From Fimenecus stercoravium (GTDB taxonomy: Bacteria > Bacillota > Clostridia > Oscillospirales > Acutalibacteraceae): 50,946 nucleotides of DNA. A program made the position numbers and the translations under genes. Positions 25,854-34,460 of this stretch are shown here, in pieces. The stretch lies in contig DVIC01000108.1 of the NCBI GenBank assembly GCA_018711545.1, forward strand, positions 1 through 50,946, given 5' to 3'. Every line of letters starts with the position of its first letter. The stretch's first letter is position 1. Below the pieces are notes generated by a model. That model ran no database searches, was not told where the DNA came from, and worked only from the letters and a program-made list of their open reading frames with translations.

Positions 25854-26215
25854 AAGCCCTCCCCGTCAAAGGCGTTCGGAATATGCCGCACGCGCAGGAC
25901 CGCACCGTCGCGCACATACACCTCGACAACGTCAAAGCGCGGCTGCAGATTCGTCGGGTTTTGCGAAAGGTACCGCGAAGCCGCCGCCAGCAGTTTTTTC
26001 CTTTTGACCGCATCCACAGCATCCGCAGGTTTCCCAAGCATCTGCGGGGAACGTGTTTTGACTTCAACAAAGCAAATATATGCACGGTCGGAAGCGATAA
26101 TGTCGATCTCGCCTAAACGGCAACGGTAGTTTGCGGAAAGGATCGTAAACCCCTTCTCGCGCAGATACCGCGCTGCTGCGAGCTCACCGCGCATACCCGT
26201 CTGTGCCTTATCCAT
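25850..26215 (-). CDS. yraN: YraN/UPF0102 family nuclease-like protein
   Basis: A 121-residue protein with the restriction-endonuclease-like fold of UPF0102: GMRGELAAARYLREKGF near the start, ILSANYRCRLGEIDIIASD with the metal-binding E and D, and FVEVKTRS with the E-x-K. Function is not settled; it is often next to rnhB. The frame allows TTG, GTG and ATG starts within 6 codons; the ATG follows GAGGCAG and overlaps the rnhB stop by 8 bases, the most economical choice. Confidence 0.9.
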   Translation of the reverse strand: MDKAQTGMRGELAAARYLREKGFTILSANYRCRLGEIDIIASDRAYICFVEVKTRSPQMLGKPADAVDAVKRKKLLAAASRYLSQNPTNLQPRFDVVEVYVRDGAVLRVRHIPNAFDGEGL

Positions 26216-26825
26216 CACGTTCTGCCTCAAGGAATCTTTTCAAAAAAGTGCGGCGGTGAACCGGCGAAAGCCCGTACTGCGAAAGCCGTTCGTAATGCAG
26301 CTTCGTGCCGTAGCCCTTATGCTGCCGAAAGGCATACTGCGGATATTGCGCATCAAGTTCAAGCATTTTTCGGTCACGGCTCACTTTCGCGAGCACTGAA
26401 GCGGCAGCGATCGAAATCGATTTTGCGTCGCCCTTAATTACGGTCACCTCGTCACACACGCCGATACGTGGCTTTTGATTGCCGTCTACGAGCAGCACGT
26501 CGGGCGAAACAGAAAGCTGCTCGACCGCACGGCGCATGGCAAGAAAAGTTGCATTAAGAATATTATATTCGTCGATCTCGCGTTCACTTGCATAACCGAT
26601 GCCGTACGCAAGCGCCTTTTCCTGAATCACAGGGAAAAGCGCTTCCCGCTTTTTTTCGGTGAGCTTTTTGGAGTCGTCAAGCCCCGGGATCTGCGTATCG
26701 GGCGTAAAAATAACGGCGGCGGCGCAAACGGGCCCTGCAAGCGGGCCTCTGCCCGCCTCGTCTACCCCGCATACTGCGCCGCGGCCTTTAAGCCAATATG
26801 CATTTTCTATGGAAAAATCAACCAT
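26208..26825 (-). CDS. rnhB: Ribonuclease HII
   Basis: Removes RNA from RNA/DNA hybrids and single ribonucleotides. The 205-residue protein has the catalytic VCGVDEAGRGPLAGPV stretch (Asp-Glu pair at about residues 21-22), LLVDGNQKPRI with a third acidic residue, and the KVSRDRKMLELDAQYPQYAF helix. The ATG directly follows the stop of rbgA (TAAATG), so re-initiation is likely. Gene order rbgA-rnhB-yraN is the usual Firmicutes arrangement. Confidence 0.96.
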   Translation of the reverse strand: MVDFSIENAYWLKGRGAVCGVDEAGRGPLAGPVCAAAVIFTPDTQIPGLDDSKKLTEKKREALFPVIQEKALAYGIGYASEREIDEYNILNATFLAMRRAVEQLSVSPDVLLVDGNQKPRIGVCDEVTVIKGDAKSISIAAASVLAKVSRDRKMLELDAQYPQYAFRQHKGYGTKLHYERLSQYGLSPVHRRTFLKRFLEAERDG

Positions 26826-27695
26826 TTATTCCCCTACCTTATCGAGCGTGAGCCTGCCGAGCTTGCCGCCGCGGTATTCGTCCAAAAGCATAGCCGCCGC
26901 GCGCTCATAATCAATCTCGCCGCCGCGCAGAAGCATACCGCGTTTTTTGCCGATCATTTCCAAGATCTCCCACGGCTGCGCGCCTTCAAAACCGGAAATC
27001 TTATAGCGTTCGCGCAGGCGGTCCGGATATTCGGTCTGCATGATCTCCAAAAGCCGAATGCTGAGCGTCTGCACATCCACGACCGTATCTTTGACCGAGC
27101 CGATAAACGCCAGTTTATCCCCCACGCGCGGATCGTCGAATTTAGGCCAGAGCACACCGGGTGTATCCAGAAGTTCCACACCGTCGCCGATAGCGAACCA
27201 GCGGTTTTGGCGTGTCACTCCTGCGCGGTCGGCGACCTCGGCACGGACACGCCCCGCCATTTTATTGATAAAAGAGGATTTACCCGTATTGGGGATGCCT
27301 ACGACCATGCAGCGCAGCGGTTTGCCCGCCATGCCGCGTTCGTTGTTTTTTTCGATCCGCTCGTGCAGTACCTCACGCAACAGCGGCGCAAAGCGCTTCA
27401 AGCCCTTTCCGCTGCGGCAATCCACCGCGAGTGCGGCAAAACCGTTTTTACGGAAAAAGCAAAGCCAGCGGTCGGTAGCGGCTGCATCCGCAACATCACA
27501 TTTATTCAAAAGGACGATACGCGGCTTGCCTTTTGTTAAGTCAGAAAGCTCGGGGTTGCGGCTGCTTTCGGGTACGCGCGCGTCAAGCACTTCCACAACA
27601 GCATCCACCTGCGGCAGACACTCGCGCAGCAGGCGGCGTGTCTTTGCCATATGCCCCGGGAACCACTGTACATTTTGTTTGATCGAATCCGCCAT
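26826..27695 (-). CDS. rbgA: Ribosome biogenesis GTPase RbgA (YlqF), circularly permuted
   Basis: Needed late in 50S assembly. The 289-residue protein has the permuted order of G motifs: LLNKCDVAD (G4) first, CRSGKGL (G5), then GIPNTGKSSFINKMAG (G1), GVTRQ (G2) and DTPGVLWPKF (G3). The N-terminus VQWFPGHMAKTRRLL is typical. It begins 4 bases after the second signal peptidase stop with GGAGTAAGG upstream. In B. subtilis it follows rplS and a signal peptidase; here rplS is about 15 kb away. Confidence 0.95.
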   Translation of the reverse strand: MADSIKQNVQWFPGHMAKTRRLLRECLPQVDAVVEVLDARVPESSRNPELSDLTKGKPRIVLLNKCDVADAAATDRWLCFFRKNGFAALAVDCRSGKGLKRFAPLLREVLHERIEKNNERGMAGKPLRCMVVGIPNTGKSSFINKMAGRVRAEVADRAGVTRQNRWFAIGDGVELLDTPGVLWPKFDDPRVGDKLAFIGSVKDTVVDVQTLSIRLLEIMQTEYPDRLRERYKISGFEGAQPWEILEMIGKKRGMLLRGGEIDYERAAAMLLDEYRGGKLGRLTLDKVGE

Positions 27696-27699
27696 AACC

Positions 27700-28236
27700 T
27701 TACTCCGCAGAACTTGTCAGCAAATGCGAATCGCCGACGCGGTAGATCGCTTCGCCGACAATATAGCGCGTATCGATGAGCCCCACAAATTTATCACGGC
27801 TGTCGGTGGAGGCATTGCGGTTGTCCCCCATAACAAACACATACCCTTCGGGGACAACGATCGGGTAGGTCATATTGCCCTGCACACGGGTGGTCTCGGC
27901 GATATACGGCTCTTGGAGCACTTCGCCGTCCACGATCACCTGCCCTTCGGCAGCGTTGATCTCGATGGTCTGCCCTTCCGTCGCGATGACGCGCTTGATG
28001 AGCACTTTTTCGTAAATATTCGGCTGCGAGATCACAACAATATCGCCGTTTTCCACATTCCAGTCGCGTGCGGTGATAATGACGCGGTCGCCGTCTGCGA
28101 GCGTATTGTTCATCGAACTGCCGTCCACGGCGGAAATTTTAAAGCAAAAGGTGAAAATCACCGTGACCGCCAGCACGGCAGTAACCAAAACAGAAGCAAA
28201 ATCATACAGATTTTGCAGTGATTTTTTGTTAAGCAT
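27700..28236 (-). CDS. Signal peptidase I (second of a tandem pair)
   Basis: A 178-residue type I leader peptidase. One membrane helix (about 12-32) precedes the serine-box DGSSMNNTL with the catalytic Ser, LIKRVIATEGQ with the general-base Lys, and VFVMGDNRNASTDSR. The catalytic domain faces outside and cleaves secretory preproteins. The start ATG has GGGAGATC upstream and overlaps the first paralogue's stop by 8 bases; a longer frame upstream lies inside that gene. The two proteins are paralogues from tandem duplication. Confidence 0.93.
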   Translation of the reverse strand: MLNKKSLQNLYDFASVLVTAVLAVTVIFTFCFKISAVDGSSMNNTLADGDRVIITARDWNVENGDIVVISQPNIYEKVLIKRVIATEGQTIEINAAEGQVIVDGEVLQEPYIAETTRVQGNMTYPIVVPEGYVFVMGDNRNASTDSRDKFVGLIDTRYIVGEAIYRVGDSHLLTSSAE

Positions 28237-28822
28237 TCTGATCGATCTCCCAATTTCCGACCGGGAAGAAGCGGAATTCCGCAACTCCTAACACATAGCG
28301 TTCATCTATAAAGCCAATGGTACTTGAACGGCTGTCCAGTGAATTATTGCGATTATCTCCCATGACAAACAAGCAGCCCTCGGGCACGGTCAGCGGGAAG
28401 GATGTGTCAAAACCGCGGCGTGTTGCTTCGGCGATATAAGGCTCGTCCAGCCGTTCGCCGTTCACATAGACTTCGCCCGTGACAAAGTCGATGTCCAGCG
28501 TATCGCCGCCGACGGCGATTACGCGCTTGATCAGCGGTTCGTTAAGCGAATTCGGCTGGGTGATCACAACGATGTCGCCGCGTTCGACGGACATATTCAC
28601 CGCGCGGACCGCAAGCCAATCGCCGTTTTGCAGCGTGGGCACCATGGATTCACCGCTTACACCGACTACACGGAAAGCAAAAGTGAACACAAGCAAAATG
28701 GTGATAAAGGCAAAAACAAGCGAGTCAAGCCATTCGTATATAAATTTCCATGACTTCTGCGGCGCGCTGCGCACAGGCGCGAACTCCGTGAGCGAAACGC
28801 AGAATTGTTCGGATTTTCTCAA
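28229..28822 (-). CDS. Signal peptidase I (first of a tandem pair)
   Basis: A 197-residue type I signal peptidase with a longer N-terminus, one membrane helix (about 32-54), SGESMVPTLQNGD with the catalytic Ser, LIKRVIAVGGD with the Lys and LFVMGDNRNNSLDSR. No ATG exists before the catalytic domain, so the start is the TTG with AGGTGTAGG just upstream, about 25 bases after the -10. It opens the signal peptidase-rbgA-rnhB-yraN-M19 operon. Which substrates each paralogue prefers cannot be read. Confidence 0.92.
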   Translation of the reverse strand: MRKSEQFCVSLTEFAPVRSAPQKSWKFIYEWLDSLVFAFITILLVFTFAFRVVGVSGESMVPTLQNGDWLAVRAVNMSVERGDIVVITQPNSLNEPLIKRVIAVGGDTLDIDFVTGEVYVNGERLDEPYIAEATRRGFDTSFPLTVPEGCLFVMGDNRNNSLDSRSSTIGFIDERYVLGVAEFRFFPVGNWEIDQNA

Positions 28823-28847
28823 AACCTACACCTACCCTATTATGGGT

Positions 28848-28876
28848 ATTTTACAACAAAACATCCTGCAATGCAA
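28848..28876 (-). promoter_or_regulatory. Promoter of the signal-peptidase/rbgA operon
   Basis: TTGCAT and TAAAAT are 17 bases apart on the minus strand; the -10 ends 26 bases before the TTG start. Confidence 0.7.
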
Positions 28877-28914
28877 GAACGGAGCGGTAAGTTTTTTCTA
28901 CTTGAGATCTAATA

Positions 28915-28939
28915 AAAAACAGTTTCCTTGACTGTTTTT
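28915..28939. terminator. Hairpin with A/T tails between tRNA-Gly and the signal peptidase operon
   Basis: AAAAACAGT and ACTGTTTTT pair over 9 bp around TTCCTTG, with T/A tracts on both strands. It is probably a second terminator downstream of tRNA-Gly. A GC-rich palindrome (GCGCGC-TGCG-GCGCGC) lies just to its right, at about 28941-28956. Confidence 0.6.
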
Positions 28940-28993
28940 TGCGCGCTGCGGCGCGCCCTCCTGTTCGATTCCGCAGCACAACAAACCAAAATA

Positions 28994-29028
28994 CAAAACG
29001 CCCCGTCGAGCAAAGACAGAGCGTTTTG
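28994..29028 (-). terminator. Terminator of tRNA-Gly
   Basis: On the minus strand CAAAACG/CGTTTTG and CTCTGTC/GACGGGG (two G-U) form a continuous 14-bp stem around TTTGCTC. It lies 5 bases after the encoded CCA. Confidence 0.75.
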
Positions 29029-29033
29029 CACTT

Positions 29034-29108
29034 TGGAGCGGGTGATGGGAATCGAACCCACACAGCCAGCTTGGAAGGCTGGAATTCTAACCATTGAACT
29101 ACACCCGC
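29034..29108 (-). tRNA. tRNA-Gly (anticodon TCC), CCA encoded
   Basis: Acceptor arm GCGGGTG pairs with CACCCGC. The D arm contains AGTTCAATGGTTAGA, the anticodon stem is CCAGC/GCTGG around CTTCCAA (anticodon TCC), the T arm carries GGTTCGATTCC, discriminator U and then CCA. The length is 75 with CCA. It has a consensus promoter and a terminator of its own. Confidence 0.96.
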
Positions 29109-29120
29109 AGAAGCGCATAT

Positions 29121-29149
29121 ATTTTAACAAAAAAAAGCAGCGATGTCAA
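29121..29149 (-). promoter_or_regulatory. Consensus promoter of tRNA-Gly
   Basis: Perfect -35 TTGACA and TAAAAT on the minus strand, 17 bases apart; the -10 ends 12 bases before the mature 5' end. Confidence 0.85.
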
Positions 29150-29233
29150 GCCGGGCGCATACCTTTTTGCAGCACGTCCGTAACGACAATATATTTCCGT
29201 TTGCAGCGCGGGCAACATCTGCTGTTGTTTTGA

Positions 29234-30256
29234 TCAGCTTAACTGCTGTACGGTTTTAAAAGAATAGCCGTTTTCGGTCAGAAAGTCCATGTCGCGCACA
29301 ATGGTCGCCGCACCAGAAACACAGCTGTAAATCGGGTCATCCGCCAAAAACACCTCAATACCTGTCTCGCTTTCCAAAAAACGCTTCATCCCATACAAAA
29401 GCGCCGTACCGCCCGTTAACACGATGCCGTTTTCAGAGATGTCGCCGACAAGCTCCGGCGGCGTGATCTCAAGAACCGATTTGATGCCGCGCACCATAAC
29501 ATCCAGCCGCTCACGGATACAGCCGTACAGTTCTGTAGACGTGACCTCAAACGTGATGGGCATATGGTCAAGCCCGCTTTTGCCGTTTGCCATAACGGCG
29601 ATCTCCTCCCGCCGCGGCACAGCGCTGCCCAAACAGATTTTCAACCGTTCGGCAGTCTGCGGCCCGATCAGGATGTCGCGCTCGCGGCGCAGATACCGCT
29701 GGATCGCTTCATCGATCGACTTGCCGCCGACTTTAACTGATTTTGAGACCGATAGGCTGCCCATCGTCACGACGGAAACATCCACTGCGCCGCCGCCGAT
29801 ATTAACGATAAAACGGCCCGAAAGCGCATTGTTCTCGAACCCTACGCCGATCGCAGACGCCAACGCCTCTTCCACAAGGCACACCCTGCCCGCGCCTGCG
29901 CGCATGGCGACCTCTAAAAACGTGTGCCGTTCAAGATTCGTCGCACCGCTTGGGACCGTCAGAATAACAGTAGGCTTTAAAATACTGTTGCCGCACAGGC
30001 GCTGGAAATAATAGCGCAAAATATGCTGCGCCATGGTGTAATTGGAAATGATCCCGTTTTGTACGGGACTGATGACTTCAATATTTTCGTCCGTTCTGCC
30101 GTTAATGGTATAGGCGGCGTTGCCGATGGCAATGGGAATGCCCGTTTCCGTATCTACGGCGATCATCGTCGGCTCGTCGAGCACGATGCCTTTGCCGTCC
30201 ACATACATAATGGTGGACGACGAACCGAAATCGATCCCCACACGCATACCGAGCAT
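29234..30256 (-). CDS. MreB/Mbl family actin-like cell-shape protein
   Basis: A 340-residue bacterial actin. ATP-binding motifs are present: VGIDFGSSST (phosphate 1), VPSGATNLERH, LVEEALASAIG, VNIGGGAVDVSVV (phosphate 2) and VLTGGTALLYGM (adenosine). MreB filaments guide elongasome wall synthesis under the membrane. I chose the ATG with GGAGGTGACGG upstream, three codons inside the longest frame. No mreC, mreD or rodA lies nearby; it is 42 bases after the ACT-domain gene of the ior operon, so it may be a paralogue (Mbl/MreBH-like) rather than the main mreB. Confidence 0.9.
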   Translation of the reverse strand: MLGMRVGIDFGSSSTIMYVDGKGIVLDEPTMIAVDTETGIPIAIGNAAYTINGRTDENIEVISPVQNGIISNYTMAQHILRYYFQRLCGNSILKPTVILTVPSGATNLERHTFLEVAMRAGAGRVCLVEEALASAIGVGFENNALSGRFIVNIGGGAVDVSVVTMGSLSVSKSVKVGGKSIDEAIQRYLRRERDILIGPQTAERLKICLGSAVPRREEIAVMANGKSGLDHMPITFEVTSTELYGCIRERLDVMVRGIKSVLEITPPELVGDISENGIVLTGGTALLYGMKRFLESETGIEVFLADDPIYSCVSGAATIVRDMDFLTENGYSFKTVQQLS

Positions 30257-30298
30257 TCCCGTCACCTCCTAAATCTGGACTTTTCTTTTTCCCGGCAG

Positions 30299-30727
30299 TC
30301 AGCCGAGCACCGCCGCCTCATCGATCAGCGCAATGTCGTTTTCCCGCAGGATATCGGCTGCCTTTTGATCATCATCCACGCGCAGGATGACATACGCGTG
30401 TCCTGCCTCCGGCGTTAAGAAGGCATAGGCGTATTCCACATTTTCGCCAGCGTCGGCAAGCGTCCTGACAACGTTTGCAAACGCGCCCGTCACATCAGGG
30501 ATCGAAACGCCGACAACATCGGTGATGGAGACGGCAACACCCGCATCACGCAGGACCTGCGCCGCTTTTTCGGTGTCAGACACAATCAGGCGCAAAATAC
30601 CGAAATCCGTGGTATCTGCAATGGAAAATGCGCGGATGCTCACATCGCCTTCTGCAAGATAGCCCGTTATCTCGGCAAGCCTGCCGGGTTTATTTTCCAC
30701 AAAAACGGAAATTTGCCGGATCGCCAT
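30299..30727 (-). CDS. Tandem ACT-domain protein
   Basis: A 142-residue protein of two ACT units: residues 1-70 begin MAIRQISVFVENKPGRLAEI, the second begins about 72. ACT pairs bind amino acids and regulate metabolism. The same small protein frequently follows indolepyruvate:ferredoxin oxidoreductase and phenylacetate-CoA ligase genes, as here; it may sense an aromatic amino acid, which is inference. CAGGAGG precedes the ATG. The gap from iorB is about 42 bases. Confidence 0.88.
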   Translation of the reverse strand: MAIRQISVFVENKPGRLAEITGYLAEGDVSIRAFSIADTTDFGILRLIVSDTEKAAQVLRDAGVAVSITDVVGVSIPDVTGAFANVVRTLADAGENVEYAYAFLTPEAGHAYVILRVDDDQKAADILRENDIALIDEAAVLG

Positions 30728-30769
30728 AACAATACCTCCTGGAATCTTAGCGCTGCTTTGCAAGCGCGA

Positions 30770-31348
30770 TTACTGCGCGTTTTGATAACCGAGATCGAAC
30801 GCCTTGAGGTTCATCTCCAAAAATTTAGCGGGTACGGTCTCGCGGATCGCTTGTTCCCAAACCGCACGGTCAATATCCATATGCGCCGCCATAACACCGA
30901 TAAGCACAACGTTGACCGCCTTGGCGGAACCGGCCTCTACTGCAAGCGAGAGCGCGTCAACGTCTCTGAGCTTCACACCGGTCTTTCGGATAGCGTCCAG
31001 CACGCCGTCCGGGTACGTTGCAACGCCCGTGACGACAGGCATCGGGTCGATCTGCTGGGTGTTGGCGATGATCGTGCCGTCCGTTTTCAAAAAGGGAAGC
31101 CACCTCGCCGCTTCGAGCTGCTCAAAGGCAAGGATCAGATCTGCCTGCCCTTTTTGCACAATGGGTGAATCGACCTTGTCACCGTATTTGACATAGGTAA
31201 CGACCGAGCCGCCGCGCTGGCTCATGCCGTGGACTTCGGAGACCTTGACATCATAGCCGACAGAAATGAGCGCCGCGCCAAGCAAACGGCTTGCGAGCAG
31301 CGTTCCCTGCCCGCCGACGCCGACGATCATAATGCTTTTTGTTTTCAT
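30770..31348 (-). CDS. iorB: Indolepyruvate:ferredoxin oxidoreductase, beta subunit
   Basis: A 192-residue gamma-type subunit of the 2-oxoacid:ferredoxin oxidoreductase family. It starts IMIVGVGGQGTLLASRLLGAAL and has VHGMSQRGGSVVTYVKYG, both diagnostic. With IorA it oxidatively decarboxylates aryl-pyruvates (from Trp, Phe, Tyr) to aryl-acetyl-CoA, reducing ferredoxin. It overlaps the iorA stop by 4 bases (ATGA). Confidence 0.93.
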   Translation of the reverse strand: MKTKSIMIVGVGGQGTLLASRLLGAALISVGYDVKVSEVHGMSQRGGSVVTYVKYGDKVDSPIVQKGQADLILAFEQLEAARWLPFLKTDGTIIANTQQIDPMPVVTGVATYPDGVLDAIRKTGVKLRDVDALSLAVEAGSAKAVNVVLIGVMAAHMDIDRAVWEQAIRETVPAKFLEMNLKAFDLGYQNAQ

Positions 31349-33084
31349 TTCGCTTCGCCCTCCTTGATCGCATCAAATTTGCAAAGCTGGCTGCAAACCG
31401 CACAGCCGACGCACTGTGTAAAGTCTATGACGGACTTTTTGTCCTTCATGCTGATGGCGGGGCAGCCGATCTTCATGCACATCTTGCAGCCGACGCACTT
31501 GTTCGGGTCCACATGCATGGGCGGCTTATGCTTGACGTATTTCAGCAGTGCGCAGGGACGGCGGGAAATGACGACCGAGGGTTCGTCCGCTTCGATCTCC
31601 TCACGCAATACGGTTTCACATTCTTCTAAGTTGTACGGATCGATCACGCGCACACGGTCGATCCCGACAGCCTTTGCAAGAAGTTCCAGGCTGACCGCCG
31701 TAGTCGGGTCGCCCTTAATGGTCTTGCCCGTGGTGGGATTGTCCTGGTGACCGGTCATGCCCGTGATACTGTTGTCAAGAATAATGACGGTGGAATTGCT
31801 TTGGTTATATGCAATATCGATCAATCCCGTCACGCCGGAATGAATGAAGGTTGAATCGCCGATGACCGCGACGGATTTTTTGGCATTGGCTTCGTCCGCT
31901 TTATTTCTGCCGTGCAGCGCTGAAACGGAAGCACCCATGCAGATGCAGGTATCTATCATGCCAAGCGGCGCAAGCGCGCCGAGCGTGTAGCAGCCGATGT
32001 CGCCGCTGACAAAGACGTTCAGCTTTTTAAGCGCATAGAAAAGGCCTCTGTGCGGACAGCCGGCGCAAAGCACGGGCGGGCGGGCGGGGATATCGAGGTC
32101 AGTTGCAACACTTTTGTCCTCACGCCCCAAAATCACCTTAGCAATCAAGCTCTGCGAATACTCGCCCTGCAGCGTGAACGCCTCTTTGCCGATAACCTCG
32201 ATCCCGTTCTGACGGCAATGCTCCTCTAAAAACGGATCAAGCTCTTCGAGCACATACACCTTTTTGCATTTGGCGGCAAAGGCGCGGATCTTTTCGACCG
32301 GCAGCGGATACACACAGCCGAGCTTCAGATAAGATGCATTTTCGCCGAGCGCCTCTTTCGCATATGTATAGGTGATGCCGGAGGTGATAACGCCGATGTC
32401 GGTGCTGTAATACTCCTCACGGTTGATGTCGGCGGTCTCCGCCCACGCGACCTGATCGAGGATGCGCTGCTCGACAACCACATGCTTTTTGATCGCCATG
32501 CCGGGCATCATAACATATTTCATCGGGTCTTTCGTATAGGGCTTAAGGTCAAGTTCTTCGCGCTCGGAGACCTCAACTAAGCTGCGTGAGTGCGCCACGC
32601 GCGTGGTCAGGCGCAGGATAACGGGTGCGTCGAACTGCTCGGACAAAGACAGCGCCAGCTTTGCAAATTGCAGACACTCCTCGGAATCGGAGGGCTCGAG
32701 CATCATCAGCTTAGAGGCCTTCGCATAGTGGCGGGAATCCTGCTCGTTCTGCGACGAGTGCATACCGGGGTCATCCGCAACACCGATCACGAGTCCTGCA
32801 TTGACACCGGTGTAAGACGCCGTGAACAGCGGGTCGGCGGCAACATTGAGCCCGACGTGCTTCATACCGCAGAAGGAACGCGCGCCCGCGATCGCCGCGC
32901 CTGCAGCGACCTCCAGTGCAACCTTTTCATTCGGCGCCCATTCACTGTATACGTCATCGTATTTTGCAATGCACTCGGTGATCTCGGTGCTGGGCGTGCC
33001 CGGGTAGCTGGAGGCGACGCGCAAGCCCGCTTCATAAAGGCCCCGGGCGACCGCCTCATTGCCGATCAACAGTTTTTTACTCAT
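31345..33084 (-). CDS. iorA: Indolepyruvate:ferredoxin oxidoreductase, alpha subunit
   Basis: A 579-residue catalytic subunit. The pyrimidine-binding half has SSYPGTPSTEI near residue 25 and the NEQDSRHYAKASKLMMLEPSD loop. The TPP half has CAGCPHRGLFYAL, GDIGCYTLG and VIGDSTFIHSG with the Mg/TPP site. The C-terminus carries two [4Fe-4S] motifs: CVGCKMCMKIGCP and CVGCAVCSQLCK. It ferments aromatic amino acids via their pyruvates. The ATG overlaps the paaK stop by 4 bases. Confidence 0.95.
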   Translation of the reverse strand: MSKKLLIGNEAVARGLYEAGLRVASSYPGTPSTEITECIAKYDDVYSEWAPNEKVALEVAAGAAIAGARSFCGMKHVGLNVAADPLFTASYTGVNAGLVIGVADDPGMHSSQNEQDSRHYAKASKLMMLEPSDSEECLQFAKLALSLSEQFDAPVILRLTTRVAHSRSLVEVSEREELDLKPYTKDPMKYVMMPGMAIKKHVVVEQRILDQVAWAETADINREEYYSTDIGVITSGITYTYAKEALGENASYLKLGCVYPLPVEKIRAFAAKCKKVYVLEELDPFLEEHCRQNGIEVIGKEAFTLQGEYSQSLIAKVILGREDKSVATDLDIPARPPVLCAGCPHRGLFYALKKLNVFVSGDIGCYTLGALAPLGMIDTCICMGASVSALHGRNKADEANAKKSVAVIGDSTFIHSGVTGLIDIAYNQSNSTVIILDNSITGMTGHQDNPTTGKTIKGDPTTAVSLELLAKAVGIDRVRVIDPYNLEECETVLREEIEADEPSVVISRRPCALLKYVKHKPPMHVDPNKCVGCKMCMKIGCPAISMKDKKSVIDFTQCVGCAVCSQLCKFDAIKEGEAK

Positions 33085-34394
33085 GACTTCTCCTCCGTTT
33101 GATTTCGCAAATCCACAACGCGCTTTGCCTTGCCGACAAACCGCTCAATGGTGTTCGGTTCTACAATACTGACTTTGCACTGGATCCCCAAAACCGTATG
33201 CATATTGTGCCGGATACGGTTTTGCAATTCTTCGATCTTGCCGTAGCTTTCGAGAAGCGAAATATCCGAAAGCTCCACGCGGATCTCCAGCGTGTCGGCA
33301 AAGCCCTCGCGGCGAACGATCAGCTGATAATGGGGACTGACATCCTGCATACCCACAAGCACGCTTTCGATCTGCGACGGGAACACATTAACGCCGCGGA
33401 TCTTCAGCATATCGTCGCTTCTGCCCTTGATCTTATCCATGCGCGCAAAGGTTCTGCCGCACTTGCAGGGCTCGTATGTAATGCGGGAAATATCGCGCGT
33501 GCGGTAACGCAGCAGCGGGATGCCTTCTTTTGTGAGCGTTGTGATGAGCACCTCGCCCGTTTCGCCCTCGCCGAGCACCTCCAGCGTATTGGGATCAACG
33601 ATCTCGGCAAGAAAATAGTCCTCATTGATATGCAGCCCGCAGCGCTCTTCACATTCGCCTGACACACCGGGGCCCATAAGCTCGCTCATGCCGTAATTGT
33701 CGGTTGCAAAAAGCCCCCACGCCGTTTCGATCTGGGTACGCATTTCGGGCGTGCACCCTTCCGAGCCGAACAGCCCGAGCCGCAGATGGTAATCAGACAT
33801 CGGGTATTCGAGCTTCTTTGCCGTCTCCGCCATATACAGCGCATACGACGGCGTAGCGACCAACGCCGTAGTCTTGAAGTCGCGCATGTACATCAGCGCT
33901 TTTTCCGTGTTGCCGCTGGAATTGGGCACCACGGCGCAGCCGAGCTTTTCAAGCCCATAGTGCAGCCCAAGGGCGCCTGTGAACATACCGTAGCCGAACG
34001 AAATCTGCACAATGTCATCCGCTGTTGCACCTGCTGCGGCGCAAAGGCGCGCCATGCAGTCCGACCACATATCCAAATCATGCGCCGTGTACCCGACCAC
34101 CGTAGGCTTGCCCGTTGTACCGGAAGAAGCGTGGATGCGCACGATGTTTTTCATCGGCACGGCAAACAATCCGAACGGATAGTTGTCGCGCAGATCTGCT
34201 TTGGTCGTCGGCGGGATGCGCCGAATATCATCAAGCGTTTTGATGGAATCGGGTGTTACCCCCGCGTCATCCAGCTTCTTTTTATAGAAAGGAACATTCT
34301 CGTAACAGTACCGCACGGTATAGCGCAAGCGTTCGAGTTGGATCTCGCGAATTTTGGCGCGCGGCATGGTCTCCGCGTCTTTTTGAAAAAACAT
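33081..34394 (-). CDS. paaK: Phenylacetate-CoA ligase-type enzyme
   Basis: A 437-residue AMP-forming ligase. It contains HASSGTTGKPTVVGYT (P-loop), TDNYGMSELMGPGVSGEC (adenine/acyl binding) and RTRDISRITYEPCKCGR, with the C-terminal hinge KGRSDDMLKIRGVNVFPSQIE. It joins aryl-acetates to CoA; with IorAB it could run in reverse to conserve energy as ATP from aryl-acetyl-CoA, as proposed for similar clusters. The ATG is preceded by AAAGGTGG; an in-frame GTG four codons earlier has no site. It is the first gene of the operon; I see no clear promoter in the 115-base upstream gap. Confidence 0.9.
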   Translation of the reverse strand: MFFQKDAETMPRAKIREIQLERLRYTVRYCYENVPFYKKKLDDAGVTPDSIKTLDDIRRIPPTTKADLRDNYPFGLFAVPMKNIVRIHASSGTTGKPTVVGYTAHDLDMWSDCMARLCAAAGATADDIVQISFGYGMFTGALGLHYGLEKLGCAVVPNSSGNTEKALMYMRDFKTTALVATPSYALYMAETAKKLEYPMSDYHLRLGLFGSEGCTPEMRTQIETAWGLFATDNYGMSELMGPGVSGECEERCGLHINEDYFLAEIVDPNTLEVLGEGETGEVLITTLTKEGIPLLRYRTRDISRITYEPCKCGRTFARMDKIKGRSDDMLKIRGVNVFPSQIESVLVGMQDVSPHYQLIVRREGFADTLEIRVELSDISLLESYGKIEELQNRIRHNMHTVLGIQCKVSIVEPNTIERFVGKAKRVVDLRNQTEEKS

Positions 34395-34460
34395 TACCCT
34401 TTCCACCTTTCAGGAATCCGCCACAGGCGGTACAACGCGGCGTAAAAGCTGCAAAAAGCA

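Noticed and set aside
25044..26129. A 361-residue open frame on the plus strand opposite the M19 and yraN genes
   Set aside because: Antisense to genes with clear motifs; no ribosome site or domain. Long antisense frames are common in this GC-rich coding.
26475..28221. Two long plus-strand frames opposite rnhB, rbgA and the signal peptidases
   Set aside because: Shadow frames of strongly supported genes; no family recognised.
28941..28956. GC-rich palindrome (GCGCGC-TGCG-GCGCGC) as a mobile-element end
   Set aside because: No second copy, target duplication or transposase nearby; it is more likely a structural element near the tRNA-Gly terminators.
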